Shown: in pieces, positions 5,930 through 5,997 of the stretch | Layout of the letters: each line of letters starts with the position of its first letter | Position numbering within the stretch: position 1 is the first letter of the stretch | Assembly (NCBI GenBank): GCA_905235165.1 | Contig: CAJOKK010000089.1 | Location: 1-5,997, forward strand | Direction of reading: 5' to 3' | From: an uncultured Atopobiaceae bacterium | GTDB lineage: Bacteria > Actinomycetota > Coriobacteriia > Coriobacteriales > Atopobiaceae | DNA length: 5,997 bases | Notes under the pieces: model-generated | What the model saw: only the letters and a program-made list of their open reading frames with translations | Told to the model about the DNA's origin: nothing | Databases searched by the model: none | Made by a program: the position numbers and the translations under genes

Positions 5930-5963
5930 TCCGGGGGACTGGGGGGAGGCGCGGGGGGCCGGC
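5930..5963 (+). other. G-run-rich spacer between the repeats
   Basis: The 34 bases between repeats contain runs of five (5933-5937), six (5941-5946), two (5948-5949) and six (5953-5958) guanines on the plus strand, with loops of 3, 1 and 3 bases. This satisfies a two-layer G-quadruplex and nearly a three-layer one. CCGG occurs near both ends. The composition is unlike any other part of the window. Confidence 0.5.
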
Positions 5964-5997
5964 GAGTGAGTCAGTTACCGTAGTCCTTTTTGACTCA
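5964..5997. repeat. Palindrome-bounded 34-bp repeat, copy 2
   Basis: It matches copy 1 at 33 of 34 positions, in the same orientation, with G instead of C at 5974. The arms TGAGTCA (5967-5973) and TGACTCA (5991-5997) are intact. The copy ends at the last base of the window, so further copies may follow. Repeat and spacer are both 34 bases, giving a 68-base period. Confidence 0.85.

Noticed and set aside
5896..5997. Calling the terminal repeats a CRISPR array.
   Set aside because: Only two copies and one spacer are visible, the spacer is low-complexity G-rich sequence, and no cas gene is in the window. Recorded as repeats instead.

Overview
The window looks like a chromosomal segment of a GC-rich anaerobic actinomycete. 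The protein content suggests a Coriobacteriia-type gut organism such as an Olsenella, Collinsella or Atopobium relative. This is inferred from protein style, base composition and the anaerobe-type pairing of a phenylacetate-CoA ligase with an ACT protein. No marker gene in the window fixes the taxon.

Layout. At the left edge a complete tRNA-Val(GAC) lies on the minus strand with its own recognisable promoter. Behind it, also on the minus strand, is an unrecognised 217-residue cytoplasmic protein (222-875). A divergent intergenic region (876-1152) separates it from a plus-strand M18 metallo-aminopeptidase (1153-2472), which ends in a strong intrinsic terminator. Directly after the terminator is a small RelB/DinJ-type ribbon-helix-helix antitoxin (2652-2849). 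No RelE/YafQ-sized toxin follows it. Instead, an 8-nt overlapping 42-codon ORF sits in the toxin position. A ROK-family sugar-kinase-like protein (3081-3998) follows with a TTGACA-type promoter; its usual catalytic Asp appears to be Asn. A two-gene operon then runs to 5885: a PaaK-type arylacetate-CoA ligase and a tandem ACT-domain protein, joined by a 1-nt stop/start overlap.

The last 100 bases hold two nearly identical 34-bp repeats (33/34 identical). Each contains a perfect 7-bp inverted repeat, TGAGTCA...TGACTCA, and they are separated by a 34-base G-run-rich spacer. The second copy ends exactly at the window edge. This is the least explained structure here. It could be a dispersed intergenic palindromic repeat, or less likely the edge of a repeat/spacer array.

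How the genes work together. Most are independent housekeeping or metabolic units: peptide breakdown, sugar phosphorylation or sensing, and aromatic acid activation. Only the ligase and ACT pair forms a clear functional unit, probably linking aromatic acid CoA activation to amino acid sensing. The antitoxin and small ORF form a second, speculative unit.
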